This document shows positions 10,152 through 20,069 of a DNA stretch of 64,000 nucleotides, in pieces. The stretch spans positions 346,144 to 410,143 of the forward strand of contig ML976722.1 of assembly GCA_010015655.1 (NCBI GenBank), written 5' to 3'. Position 1 is the stretch's first letter. Each line of letters begins with the position of its first letter. The notes under the pieces are model-generated. The model was not told the DNA's origin. It ran no database searches and saw nothing but the letters and a program-made list of their open reading frames with translations. Source of the DNA: Bimuria novae-zelandiae CBS 107.79. Its lineage: Eukaryota; Ascomycota; Dothideomycetes; Pleosporales; Didymosphaeriaceae. Both the position numbers and the translations under genes were made by a program.

Positions 10152-12134
10152 ATGGCAGGACCCACCGCAACTCCAGCAGCCAAGCCTGCCGCCTCGGCCT
10201 CTACCACTCCCGCAAGACCGGCAGCCCCGGCCGCTGCCGCGCAGAGCGAGGAAAAGGATGTAGACGACCTGGTCGCTGAGCAAGGGGAACAGATCGCCCA
10301 GCTCCAGGAGGTCATTAATAACATGGCAGAAAAAATGTTCAAACTAGAAGAGGCCAAGCAACAGCCGAGGGTCCCGAAGCCAGAACCCTACACGGGAAAA
10401 GGCAACCCAGGAACGTTCCTAACAACAATAGAACTATTCATCCGTTACAACCCTGGAAAGTTCAGAACAGATTAAGATAAAATCCTGGTCACTTGCATGA
10501 ACATGCAGAATAAAGCAGCCACCTAGGCTAAGCCTATAATCGACGACTTCTTAAAGAACGACGACCTTTAGAAGTGCAACGACACTACCAAGGAAGCCTT
10601 CGAGGACTGGGAAGCTTTTCGAAAAGCCATGAAGAGGATGTTTGGCACGATCGACGAAGAACATCAAGCTGAGATACGCCTCCAGAGCCTGCGACAAGAG
10701 AGATCGGCGATACTCTACACGCTGGACTTCAAGCAGATAGCGGCAGAACTCAGTGGGTGGGGGGAAGCCCCACTCATGATTTCCTACTACAATGGGCTTA
10801 AGGAAGCTGTCAAGGACGAGCTAGTACATCAGGAGAAGGCCGATGACCTAGAAGAACTTATCGAACAAGCCATCAAGGCAGACAATCGCCTCTTTGAAAG
10901 AAAAATGGAGAAGCAACATGGCGGACGCATGTTCTCCCAAAAAGAATTAAGCACCCGACCCGCAGCAAGAGATAGGGACGGAGACGTCATCATGACGGAC
11001 GAAGCTCGCTGGTACAAGAAACAGAATAGCAAGGGCAAGAGACCATACAAGCCACAGAAAAGCTATCGACAGAAGGATGGCATTTCCCCGGAAGAACGGG
11101 AACGAAGGTTCAAGGATAAGGCATGCCTTCGTTGCGGCAGACAGGGCCACTTCACCAAGGATTGCGACTAGCAACAAACGAAGGTTAACTCGACCAACCT
11201 CCTGCACGTAGTAATGGCCACCCTCACACCAATAGAGAGCGAGGAAGTGGACCTCACGCAGGAGATCCCTGAGCCAGTAACGTAGGCCGAAGAACGGGTT
11301 GTTCTTCACGAATACTAAGTTCTCTATCGACTCGCTGACAACGTGTGTTGGATGTATAATAGTGGAATGCACTATCTGCCCTAGTGCACGGAAAAAGTGG
11401 TGGTTCAAGGACCACACGCGTGGGATACGTATTAGCTCGCAGAAAAATTGCAGGGAGTCCCTAAACAGTACCTACGACAAATCACGATAATAGAGCAACA
11501 CAGTCAAGCCGAATGGTGGCAATGCACGCGCAAGGGATGCCAGAGACACCGCAAGAGCCGGTTTAGGGTAGCCTACGCACCAGGAGATGCGAACTATCAC
11601 CAACTAAAAAAGGACCAGTGCAGCGTGCCTAACAACTGCCACGAGCACTTCCCCGTCTATTGGACAAAGCACCACAAGTGGAACGGTTGGCATAGATGCT
11701 TCATGGATACCTGTGAGTTGCACAGGCAACAGAAGTTCGAGACGGGATGGTTCCCGCAAGGACTGGACCCTCGCGACCCGATCACGACGATAGGGAACAC
11801 GAGACCAGGAAAAGACGAGGATCACATGCTGACCTCATGGGAACAATGCCACCCCCAGTGTCTAGCACACCTGAGCCTACAGGAAGAGGTAGCCTCAGCG
11901 GAAGAGTGCCCGGGACACCATATACTAACACAACACGAGTGCCTAACGCCACATTGTTTAAAGCACAAGACAGATTTCGCACACGAATCCGAACAAATCC
12001 GCAGCGTCCTCAATACGTATCACCAGCGATACGAATGGCACAGGGCCAAGGAAATCGCGGACCTAGCCCGAGTCAGGGATTGGATCCAGGAAACCACGGG
12101 CCCAGACAGCGAGCCCGAGGAATCAAAAAACTAG
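10152..12134 (+). pseudogene. gag: Gypsy Gag with zinc knuckle and Cys/His-repeat extension
   Basis: One reading frame of 661 codons from ATG 10152 to TAG 12131-12134. Residues 1-50 are Ala/Pro-rich, then a coiled-coil-like segment and a retrotransposon Gag-like domain (about 75-300). The knuckle CLRCGRQGHFTKDC (CX2CX4HX4C) lies at about 11125-11168. Seven or so in-frame stops interrupt it: three before 10629, one at the knuckle's end (11169) and several between 11280 and 11447; they fit CAG, CAA or TGG converted by RIP. From 11448 to 12134 the frame is fully open and encodes a 228-residue tail with five CX3-5CX2H repeats. Pol continues in the -1 frame, so a -1 frameshift in the overlap 11747-12134 would be the expected Gag-Pol route; that is inference. 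Confidence 0.8.
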
Positions 12135-15100
12135 GACGCCACCAGGCAACGAGCCATACTGGTGACGGCGCTATCCTCATGGCTCATCGAGCGGACACCG
12201 ACAGGGTGGAAAAACGCTTGATCAAGAACATCACGACACACAGGTGTCGTGTGAAAGCGCTGATCGACCCAGGAGCAGACGCGTGTCTGATATCTCCTGG
12301 GGTGGTCGAAAAGTACGATATACCGTATCGTAACAAGAAAATACCGCTGCAGATGGGACTTGCGGACGGGACCCGATCGCAAGGATACGGTAATGGTTGG
12401 CTGCGCCTAGAGACGGCGCCAGTACAAGTCAATATCGAGGGCTTGGAAAGTCAACACGTGTTCACCATCGCAGAGATGGGTGAAATCGAGGCCATCATTG
12501 GGTATGAATGGCTCGAACAGCACAATCCAGACATAGATTGGATTGCGAGAAAGATCCTTCCCAGGAATCCGCCAGCGACGGCTCAGGCGAGCTCTGGCAG
12601 AAAGGGAACTCTCCGGGAACCTCAGGCGAGGAAGGAGAAGCAAACATCCACGATACAGGAGATATCGGTATGCGCGATGAATAGGATCCTTAGGCGACAC
12701 CTAGAACAGGTGCGCTGTATGTGGGTACGTTCCGCCAAGACGGTGAACGAGAACCCTAGTCTGCCGGCAGAATATCGAGAATTCGCAGACTTGTTCGAGG
12801 AACACGACGAGACAGTCTTACCCGAACACTAGGAGTGGGATCACGAGATACTACTAGTAGAGGGAGCCAAGTTACGGCTAGAGCGCCTGCGGCCCCTCAC
12901 ACAAGACTAGGAAAAAGAGTTGAAGGAGCTGCTGGAGAAGAATCTCCGCTCTGGGAAATGGCGGCCCAGTCAGAGTCCTGCGGCCTTCCCAATACTCTTT
13001 GTACCCAAGAAAGACGGTCGGCTTTGACTCTGTGTGGATTACAGACAGTTGAACGCCGTAACGGTTAAGAATCGCTACTTACTACCCTTAATCTTAGAGC
13101 TTATGGATCGACTTTGAGGAGCTAAGTACTTCACGAAATTTGACGTCTGGGATGGATTCCACAGGATACGAATTGCTAAGGGACACGAGTGGAAGACGGC
13201 CTTTCGTACACGGTATAGTCTATTCGAGTACACAGTCATGCCAATAGGGTTAACGAATGCCCCGGCGACCTTTTAAGAACTTATAAATCGAGTTTTGCAC
13301 AAATACTTAGACGTATTCTGCACAGCATATCTAGATAATATACTAATCTATTCGAGCGGTTCCTTAAAGGAACATAAAGAGCACGTTCGAAAGGTACTTT
13401 AGAAGCTGCAGGAGCATAGGTTGCTCCTACACCCTAAGAAGTGTGAGTTTCACGTCACAGAAACAGAATATCTGGGATTCGTGATATCCCGGGAAGGTGT
13501 CAAAATGGACCCGAAGAAAATCGCGACAATAGAGGAATAGCCACTACTAGAATTAGTTAAGGACATCTAGTCCTTCCTAGGTTTCACCAACTTCTATCAC
13601 AAGTTTATTAGGAACTACTTAAAGACAACCGCTCCACTAATAGAGCTTACGAAAACTAGCAAATGGCGACCGCTATAGAACGCGGAGAAAGGGACCTTCG
13701 AAAAGCTAAAGCGTCTATTTCTAACCGCGCTATTACTACAAATATACGACCTAAAGCGGCGGCATCGCATATACACTAACGCATCGGACTACGCGCTAGG
13801 AGCCGTACTCCTTTAAGAATACGACGATAGAAAATGGAGACCAGTGTTCTACTATTCCAGGAAGTTCTCAGGGGCAGAACTTAACTACAAGATTTACAAT
13901 AAGGAACTCTTAGCAATTGTTAACTACTTCGAGTAGTGGGAAGCGTAGCTTAAGGGAGCTAGACATTAGGTAAAAGTGTTTTCTAACTACCTAAACCTAA
14001 CGCGCTTTACGACCACGAAGAAGCTTAATTAAAGGCAAGCTAGATAGTCCAAATAGTTAGCAGAATATGACTTTCAGATTACCTATCTAGCAGGATCAGC
14101 TAACGGGGCAGCAGACGCCCTTAGCAGGCGATCTAACCTTATAAAAGGAGAAGATAACTCCGACCATAACGCCGTGCTTATAAAGGTAGAAGATGGAACT
14201 CTGCGCTACAACAAAGCACGACTTGCGTTGGCACTAGAGGTGCGACGCGTTGACTTCACCTATCAAGGACCACGTGTGGAAGGCATCCAAGACTACGGAA
14301 GGCTCACGGACGAAGATCGGCAAGCGTACGATCTCTACGAGGCCATAAAGTCGCCCACACGAGACCACAGGAACAGGGTGCAGATAAGCGAGCAAGCGGC
14401 ACCACTATTGGTTAAAAGACTACACGAAGATAAGGACTGGGGACACCTAGGAATCGCAGAAACGACGCGTCGGATCGCGAATGAATACGCTATTCCCCGG
14501 CTACGGCAAATAGTACAGAAGGTTATAGGCAACTGTTTGGCCTGTCATTAGAACAAGCCCAAGAGACATAAGCCCTACGGCCTCCTGCAACCGCTACAGC
14601 CACCCCTAAGACCATGGTCAAGCGTGACCATGGACTTTATCGTGAAACTACCAGCCTCGATGGCACTAGGGAACGAACGCCCCTACGACTCTATCTTGGT
14701 CATGGTCTGTCGACTCACAAAGGAGTCGAGATTTGTGCCAATCAGAGAAGCCATGTCAGCAGAAGAATTGGCCTATGTGGTGGAACGAGAATTAATATCA
14801 CAAGTCGGACGACCAGACGAATTCATCACAGACCGAGCTAAGATATTCACATCCACCTATTGGACCACGTTTACCGCAAGCAACGGGATCAAGCACAAGC
14901 TCACGACGAGCTTCCACCCCGAAACGGACGGACAAACTGAAAGAACCAATCAGTCCTTGGAACAATATCTCCGGATTTAGCATACAACAGCGCGAAATCG
15001 GCGACCACAGGGTACTCGCCATATTACGCCAATCACGGATGTGAGCCAACGGCTCACCGGGATCCGCTGGACATCGAAAGCGTTGCAAAAGATGCAGCAG

Positions 15101-15676
15101 ACAAGGCGAACCTTATGCGAGACTTACATAAAAAGCTACAGAGAAACATCGCCCAGCAGAACGTGCGAACGGCGAGAAACGCGAACAAGAAAAGGATTAA
15201 GGGACTAACCTTTAAGGAGGGGGATAGAGTTCTCCTCTCGCGAAAAAATCTTAAAACAACAAGGCCAAGCAAAAGCTAGAAAAGGACCATTCGAAATTCA
15301 GGGAGTTAGAGGACTAGTTAATTTTAAACTACGGTTACCCATAGATACACGCATACACCCAGTCTTCTATAAATTGTTATTAGAACTAGCACTACTAGAC
15401 GCCGAACTAGAAACACAACTCGAACTCGAAAACGAGGAATATAAGGTTGAAGCGATTAGGGACCTACAAAAGATCGGACGTCAGTATAGGTACCTGGTAA
15501 AATGGGAAGGATGGCCAGAGAGCCATAACACATGGGAACTAGTACAAAACCTCACGAACTGCAAGACAGCGCTGGAGAAGTTCCACGAGGAACATCCAGA
15601 GGCGCCGCGACCGGATCAACAAGGAACTTGGAGAAGTCGAAGGACACGGAAGGATCAAAAGGAACAAATAAGTTAG
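11747..15676 (+). pseudogene. pol: Gypsy Pol: protease-RT-RNase H-integrase-chromodomain, broken
   Basis: Open from 11747 to 12832, covering the protease (ALIDPGADACLI at 12257-12292; the usual D-S/T-G reads D-P-G). The RT has VPKKDGRL, VDYRQLN and a YLDN box at 13328-13339 where YLDD is expected. RNase H reads TNAS at 13775-13786 instead of TDAS. About twenty stops lie between 12833 and 14150. Integrase has an HX..HX..CX2C zinc region (14400-14550) and a complete D (TMDF), D (ITDR), E (QTERTNQ) core. Just after the Glu, near 14978, a small deletion shifts frame; a second shift near 15250-15280 restores it. A chromodomain (YLVKWEGWPESHNTWE) is at about 15430-15600. Not functional. Confidence 0.88.
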
Positions 15677-16208
15677 CCTGTGACCAGCCCAAGTCAGATA
15701 CGGGTAGCGATGGTAAGGTTGGAAGAGGAACGACGGCGGCCGTACTCCCGAAAGAAGAAGGGTCGGAAATCCCGGCTGCGCGCTCCAGAGTCTCCAACTC
15801 CTCCGTTGACGCAATCTCTTCTAGCTCCCTACGACGCTCCTTCTCCTCCGCGTTCGCAAGAGCTTGCTCGAGAACAAGAACACGACGACTCGCTTCAAGA
15901 GCTTGAAGCCGCGCCTCACGAAGCTTAGCAGCTATACGACGCTGCTCCGCCTTTATTTCCTGACGCTCGGTCTGCGTCAGAACTAGATTACACCGAACCT
16001 GGGCTCGAATGCAATGGGCACAGAACCTAGTGGACAGCTCTATAATACATTTCAGACCCTTCTCTTTGCAGCGGCTACAGGGAGTCGGCATCTCCACGTC
16101 CGCGTCCAGAATGGTCTGGATCCGACTCTGGCGACGCTGAGTGGAAGACGGTTTCGGAGCCTTGGGCATGGTCAGGCAGGCGACAGGGAAGTCATGGAAC
16201 AGACTCAC
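15552..16208 (-). CDS. Antisense Zn(II)2Cys6 coiled-coil protein of the Gypsy element
   Basis: 218 codons from 16208, or 205 from the second Met at 16169, which I prefer because the sequence then starts with a basic MPKAPKPSSTQRRQ. Residues 44-73 form CX2CX6CX8CX2CX6C (C44, C47, C54, C63, C66, C73), the exact spacing of fungal Zn(II)2Cys6 DNA-binding clusters. Residues about 80-145 are a long charged helix likely to be a coiled coil, as in Gal4-type dimerisation regions. The C-terminal 60 residues are Ser/Pro/Phe-rich. It is antisense to the chromodomain end (15552-15676) and to the stretch before the 3' LTR, and ends without a single stop although neighbouring pol has many. Could be a captured regulator or an element-encoded factor; expression is unknown. 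Confidence 0.72.
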   Translation of the reverse strand: MSLFHDFPVACLTMPKAPKPSSTQRRQSRIQTILDADVEMPTPCSRCKEKGLKCIIELSTRFCAHCIRAQVRCNLVLTQTERQEIKAEQRRIAAKLREARLQALEASRRVLVLEQALANAEEKERRRELEEIASTEELETLERAAGISDPSSFGSTAAVVPLPTLPSLPVSDLGWSQANLFVPFDPSVSFDFSKFLVDPVAAPLDVPRGTSPALSCSS

Positions 16209-16310
16209 CGCGGGGGCCGCAACGAATACTTATACGCGCTCACGCTAGCGCCGCCGCACGATCACGGGACAACGATGGGTATCGGGACGATCACCCTAAA
16301 GGGGGGATAA

Positions 16311-16780
16311 TGTTACGAGCTCAAGGATCCAGGACTGTGGCACAACAATACCCGATGATGGATGGGAGGAAGTAGGTGAGGTTGTGTTACAGCTAGCCCG
16401 CGAGGACTCGCGGGGCTGCTTAGGTCAGCCAGTGTCACGTGACCATGGTCGGCCAAGAAACCCGCTAAGCAACATATCACAAGTGATCTGCTTAGAAAAG
16501 GTATTAGCGGCAGAGCACGACAAAGACAAGGAAGAAATAGACTAGTATATAGTGTAACGATTCTCCTATGTTATTTCTCTCTTTATAGTTAACTAAAATA
16601 TCTTCTGTGCGAGTACGTTCTCTTATACAGACTAATAGTTATCTTATTTATTATAAGATTAGATTATTTAGCCACGCGCTAAGTGTCGCATTAACTTATA
16701 CTACTAAATAATCTATAAAGTGCTACTCTAGCCTTACCGCCCTAACCTGGATCGGACCAAGGTGTGAGCGCCTCATAACA
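16311..16780 (+). repeat. Gypsy 3' LTR
   Basis: 470-bp partner of 9661-10130 with the same ends. Because the antisense ORF starts only 102 bp upstream, at 16208, this LTR or the stretch 16209-16310 would be the place for its promoter. Confidence 0.92.
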
Positions 16781-17338
16781 GCTAGTATAGAAATTAGAAA
16801 ACACGACGTTTTCTGCTCTACCTCTTCTATAGGATAAAGTAATAATGAGATAGGCCTGTCCTAGCTTAAACAAGTGTTTTAATATACTATAAAAGAGAAG
16901 GCACTTAGAGATTACTATTTTTTTATTATAAATAGCTATAACGTGGTTCACCACCGAGCGGGCCAACCCCACCGAGCGGGCCAACTTTACTAAATGCAGC
17001 CCACCTCTAGCTTATACCACAATGCTATTATAACATAACGCGCAACAACCTTATACTAAAAGCGTACTATAGCTTACTATTTAAGCTATAATTAAAGATT
17101 ACGATAAGAGCAAAAGACGCGTTATTATAGCCTTTAGCGTGCCTTAAATAATAGTATAATAATAACGCTAAGGAGCCCTCTTTTAACGCGATTGCGAGCC
17201 TAACTTAAAGAAGCTAACTAAGCTAGAGGAGGAGGCTCTAGTCTAACGTATACTTAAGCTTAACTAGCGAGGAATAGGTGCAACAAGGGATATAGTCTAA
17301 GATATAGCTAATAATCTACTTACTAAGCGCGGTAGATA

Positions 17339-19165
17339 ACGTGTTTCACCAGTCATTGAGCCACACCAGTCACTGAGCCACCCTACCAAAACTGACGCAG
17401 CTTTCTACACGATAGCTCAACAACGCAATAGTTAAATTTAATATAAATAGATTAATATAATAGCTATAATCTCTAGGTACACTGAGTCCTTCTATGGCCT
17501 TGCTTATGGCAGTTGCTGCATGTAGGTGGTGCTCGTGATTGTCCTGCACGGTCCTCCTGCTCTACCTGCTGGAGCACCCTTTCAGCCTCTGCAGCCAGCC
17601 TTCGACCTTCCTTAGCCTGTAGAGCCCCTCTAGAGGTAATATACTGCCTACGCCTCTCCTGTCTTTGTCTACAACGTTAATTAGTAGCCTGTAGTTTTCT
17701 AATATCTTTTGCTAGGAGAGTTACTGTATTTATAGCATGCTGATAGCTCTTAACTAGCTGCCTGAGCATCTAGTGTGTAGGGCTCTGAGACGGTCGTTGT
17801 AAACGATTACGTATAAGCCTAGCCTGCTGCTCAACCTGAGTAGTAGTGTGAGGCGTCTTAGCTGTCCATGCTGGCTCAGCGCCCGTCTGTAGTGGTGACG
17901 GTGTCCTGACTACAGTCAGGCATGAGAGGACCCGATCAGGACAGGTAGGCACCAGCCCTGTCGCTTAAAAGCCAGCCTTGATGTTCTGCTCGATAAAAAC
18001 AGCCCTACGTACACGTGGGTAGATTGACAGGAACTCTTCCTTGTCTACATAATAGACACGCTGTCTGGCCAGCTCAGTCACTTTATGTCCGTACGCTGTC
18101 TTGAGAGGTGAGAAACAGCCAACATCTAAAGGCTATAGGAGGTGGCTCGTATGGGCAGGCATACACAGGCTGATGATCCTGTGTGTCCTACAGTATTAAT
18201 CGAACTCAGGGGTAGCATGGCTGCTATAACCGTCTAGAATAAGCAGCCACCAGGTGCCGACTGTACGAGACTCTGTATGCCGAGTGAAGTGCTCTAGCCA
18301 GGTAAGCCCTAGGCTATCTGTCGTCTAGCCATTGTCGCTGACAGCCAGTACCCAGCCAGCAGGTAGGTCAGTATACCAGCTAGCCTGGTGGAGCTTGCCA
18401 GGTAGGATAATAAGGGGTGGTATAGACCACCTAGCTACGCAGACGGCTTCAATCGTCGTAACGTAGTCTCGATTACCTGGCTGTATGTGTATAGCCCTGC
18501 CTATAGTGTCTGAACTGGTGACTACTCTAGACGTAGAGGCGACCCCCATTAGGAAGCCTGTCTCGTCAAAGTTGTAGGTGTCTATATCCTGTATGCCGTA
18601 TGTCTGTCGCGTCTCCTCCACAAGCTTGTACCAGGCAGAGATCTTAACAGGATCCTCACAGAGCGCGCGCTGACTGTGGAAGCTCCTAGTCCACTTGGTC
18701 TGTAGCTCTGGCTGAGCCTTGATGAAGCGTGATACCCAGTTCTTACCCACTGGCTGTGGGGCAGGGATCTGGCCGCGCGCAGCGAGTAGATGGTCGGCCA
18801 TCCTACGTACGTTGATGATGTAAGGTGGAAATCCACGTCGGTTGAGGTCTAGTATCCACTCTACTAGAGCCTGCTCCTCTGTAGGATGTAGCTTTCGTTT
18901 CTGGGCGTTAGCAACGGCCCGAGGTAGGTGACCGTTGACACGTCGACGTAGGGTAGATCGATCGATATCATAGAGCCTTGCAGCGTTTCGGTAGCTAGAA
19001 ACCTGTCTTATCTGAATCGCATGGGTCGATAGAGCTAGCCTGGCTTCCTTTTCAAGCTGGCGGGTGCGTTGTGTGGTGGGCATCGTGGGTGTTGTGTAGA
19101 GACGCGTCGCGATCTTGGTGGGGTGGCTCAGTGACTGGTGTGGCTCAATGACTGGTGAAACACGT
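17339..19165 (-). mobile_element. Pogo-like DNA transposon U
   Basis: 1827 bp with TA at 17337-17338 and 19166-19167. The ends read ACGTGTTTCACCAGTCA, followed by two tandem CACCAGTCANTGAGCCA-type motifs on both sides. Contains one lightly mutated minus-strand transposase. Inserted in V between its helix-turn-helix and DDE regions. Confidence 0.9.
17473..19083 (-). pseudogene. Transposase of U, DDE_1 (pogo/Fot) family, few stops
   Basis: A 537-codon frame from ATG 19083 to TAG 17473-17475. Residues 1-252 are open: psq/CENP-B-type helix-turn-helix region (YRNAARLYDIDRSTLRRRV), then the first catalytic Asp in YNFDETGF. After the stop near 18325 the frame continues with LLILDGYSSH (second Asp; His to Tyr) and PLDVGCFSPLK (third Asp). 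The C-terminal tail carries a CCHC knuckle CSNCHKQGHRRTQC (near 17485-17526). Only about five or six in-frame stops, all explainable as C-to-T or G-to-A changes, so this is the least damaged transposase of the 16.9-25.8 kb block. Confidence 0.87.
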
Positions 19166-19864
19166 TAGCCTATTAGTAAGCACTAAGTAGACAGGCTTAA
19201 GACGCGTACGCTAGAAATCAAGCTTTAAAGAAGCTATCTATATAATTATTAGTAAGCCCTGAACGAAGATCTACGTATTATAACGCCCTAGTTCGAGCTA
19301 GTTGCTAATACTAAGGCTAAGTATGGTATCACTAATAACGACACGTACAACTTCGACGAGACAGGCTTTATAATAGGGGTAATACAGGGTTAAATAGTCT
19401 TTACAGGCTCTAAGAAGCGAAGCAACCCAAAGAAGATTTAACCTAGTAACTATAGGTAGGTTACTAATATCTAGGGTGTTAGCGCTAAAGGCTAGGCTCT
19501 GCTACCCTTTCTTATCTTCCTTAGCAAGGTTCTAATTACGTCCTGGTTCTATAATCTACCCTAAGACTAGGTTATTAAAGTTAGTCCTAATAGCTAGACG
19601 TTAAACAAGCTTAGCCTTGCCTAGCTAAGGCACTTTAATACCTATACTAAAGCGCGTAGTTTAGGTGCACACTAGCTACTAATTATAGATAGCCACGAGA
19701 GCCACTGCTTACACGAATTCTACAAATACTGTAAGGAATAGAAGATTATTATTCTCTATATACCTCTACACTCATCACACCTCTTGCAGCCACTTGATGT
19801 AGGTTGTTTTTCGCCTTTAAAGCGGGCGTATAGCAATGAGATTAGTAGCTTAGCACGGTACAGC

Positions 19865-20062
19865 TGTCAGATTTAATAGTGTTCTGTCACTTTGAGCTAA
19901 TGCAATAATGAGAATTGATAGTTATGATAATTAATTGATAATGTTCGTGTTCTGTCTGTTCGTGTTCTGTTAGACTGCTACCGAAGTCTTCTTTTCTTGG
20001 CGTAGGATTGCCCAGCCACCTTTACACTTTAAGTTTAGTGCAAAGTGCCATGTAATCAGACA
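19865..20062 (-). repeat. R2 3' LTR
   Basis: 198 bp, TGTCAGATTTAATAG...TAATCAGACA. Same length as 24889-25086; the differences are transitions. LTR ends and general architecture resemble those of R3, a related family. Confidence 0.9.
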
Positions 20063-20069
20063 CACCCCC

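Larger units (their letters stand above)
9661..16780 (+). mobile_element. Chromodomain Gypsy retrotransposon (chromovirus type)
   Basis: 7120-bp LTR element with 470-bp LTRs, perfect 5-bp duplication GCTAG (9656-9660 and 16781-16785) and a polypurine tract AAAGGGGGGATAA before the 3' LTR. Domain order is Gag with zinc knuckle, Cys/His-rich Gag extension, protease, reverse transcriptase, RNase H, integrase, chromodomain; this order defines Metaviridae-like chromoviruses. An intact antisense ORF (15552-16208) lies between the chromodomain and the 3' LTR. RIP damage is very uneven: RT/RNase H is full of stops while the Gag extension, protease, integrase zinc-finger region and antisense ORF are open. 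It sits inside Fot1 relic T. Confidence 0.93.

Noticed and set aside
10142..10357. Minus-strand open frame over the Gag N-terminus
   Set aside because: Mirror of the GC-rich Ala/Pro-coding stretch of gag; low complexity, no motif.
10829..11417. Minus-strand open frames opposite gag
   Set aside because: Unlike the 15552-16208 ORF they show no domain or codon pattern; shadows of the sense frame.
15680..16310. Plus-strand frames after the chromodomain
   Set aside because: Shadows of the antisense Zn(II)2Cys6 frame; Arg/Ser-rich without domain features.
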